NCBI GenBank assembly: GCA_024402455.1
Contig: JAKSTS010000084.1
Location: 1 to 6,125 of the forward strand
Direction of reading: 5' to 3'
Length of the DNA: 6,125 nt
Origin: Treponemataceae bacterium
GTDB lineage: Bacteria; Spirochaetota; Spirochaetia; Treponematales; Treponemataceae
The first letter of the stretch is position 1. Each line of letters begins with the position of its first letter. A model generated the notes under the pieces. It made no database searches. It had not been told where the DNA came from and saw nothing but the letters and a program-made list of their open reading frames with translations. Positions 5,832 through 6,125 of the stretch are shown here, piece after piece. Both the position numbers and the translations under genes were made by a program.

Positions 5832-5926
5832 CGGCTATCCGCTGGCGCAAACAGCTTCGAGATTTTGTGTTACGAAATTACATCGTGTAATTTCGTAACT
5901 TGAAGTTTTGTTTTCACAAAACTTCA
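5832..5926 (+). repeat. Two-hairpin palindromic repeat, copy 1 (expanded and degenerate)
   Basis: Arm A, GGCTATCCGCTGGCGC (5833-5848), matches copy 2 but its stem has three mismatches. Arm B starts CGAG-A-TTTTGTG (5858-5869) and closes with CACAAAA-CTT (5915-5924). Where copy 2 has a four-base loop, this copy carries about 45 bases holding a separate perfect hairpin. It lies between the macrodomain gene start and the window end; I see no protein gene in 5734-6125. Confidence 0.7.
5869..5899. repeat. Perfect 14-base-pair hairpin
   Basis: GTTACGAAATTACA (5869-5882) and TGTAATTTCGTAAC (5886-5899) are perfect complements around a three-base TCG loop. A second perfect hairpin of eleven pairs follows at 5901-5926 (TGAAGTTTTGT, loop TTTC). 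Neither has a T tract suited to termination. Confidence 0.85.
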
Positions 5927-5938
5927 CTGATTGGTGCA

Positions 5939-5991
5939 CGGCTATTCGCTGGCGCGAATAGCGGCGAGATTTTTGCTTACGCAAAAACTCG
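5939..5991 (+). repeat. Two-hairpin palindromic repeat, copy 2
   Basis: Hairpin A is GCTATTCGC, loop TGGC, GCGAATAGC (5941-5962), nine perfect pairs. Hairpin B is CGAG, a bulged A, TTTTTGC, loop TTAC, GCAAAAA, CTCG (5965-5991), eleven pairs. It is the direct repeat of copy 1 and the inverted repeat of copy 3. Confidence 0.85.
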
Positions 5992-6033
5992 TGGAACTTG
6001 TACAAAGTATAGCAGTTGCGAACAAGCAAATTT

Positions 6034-6085
6034 GTCAGTTTTTGCGAAGCAAAAATCTGACCGCTATCGGCGTTAGCCGATAGCC
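6034..6085 (-). repeat. Two-hairpin palindromic repeat, copy 3 (inverted)
   Basis: On the plus strand hairpin B comes first (GTCAG-TTTTTGC, loop GAA, GCAAAAA-T-CTGAC, 6034-6061), then hairpin A (GCTATCGGC, loop GTTA, GCCGATAGC, 6063-6084). Its reverse complement aligns along its whole length with copy 2, including the bulged A. Stem differences from copy 2 are compensated on both sides. The remaining 40 bases to the window end show no feature I can name. Confidence 0.85.
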
Positions 6086-6125
6086 TTTCGCCGAATCAGA
6101 CCAAAGAATGTAATTAACCCCAAAG

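Noticed and set aside
5835..6029. Minus-strand open frame of 64 codons
   Set aside because: It lies inside the palindromic repeats, so its codons are explained by hairpin arms, and no start signal is present.
5832..6085. CRISPR array
   Set aside because: The repeats are few, of differing orientation and internally palindromic, without uniform spacers or cas genes.

Overview
The window looks like a gene-sparse stretch of a moderately AT-rich anaerobic bacterial chromosome. A host-associated Treponema-type spirochaete is my best guess and a clostridial Firmicute the alternative. This rests on gene content and recalled family resemblance (an ArgR, a long glucose-6-phosphate isomerase, a small protein with the GGADGPT motif, and the macrodomain/VWA pair), not on any search. 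Every gene I can support is read from the minus strand, so transcription runs right to left.

From right to left: 5832-6085 holds three copies of a two-hairpin palindromic element, two direct and one inverted, with no protein gene. Next are a macrodomain protein with a C-terminal helical, HTH-like domain (4558-5733) and a small VWA-domain protein with an intact metal site (3792-4436), which ends at a strong intrinsic terminator. argR follows (3062-3535, GTG start), preceded by a TTGACA promoter whose -10 box is covered by an ARG-box-like palindrome, suggesting autorepression. Then comes pgi (1337-2908), the glycolysis enzyme, with its own strong terminator. Beyond it is a 115-residue protein (849-1196) that joins the sodium-site motif of decarboxylase beta subunits to two membrane helices. 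The left end is poor in genes: a small membrane-protein gene broken twice in poly-T runs (147-499), and the 5' two-thirds of a tRNA-Gln(CUG) cut off by the window edge (1-52).

Functionally, pgi and argR are housekeeping genes. The macrodomain and VWA genes look like a small stress or ADP-ribose-related module, an inference from adjacency and domain type. The least explained items are the decarboxylase-motif microprotein, the covarying hairpin repeats, and the charge changes in the expected arginine pocket of ArgR.
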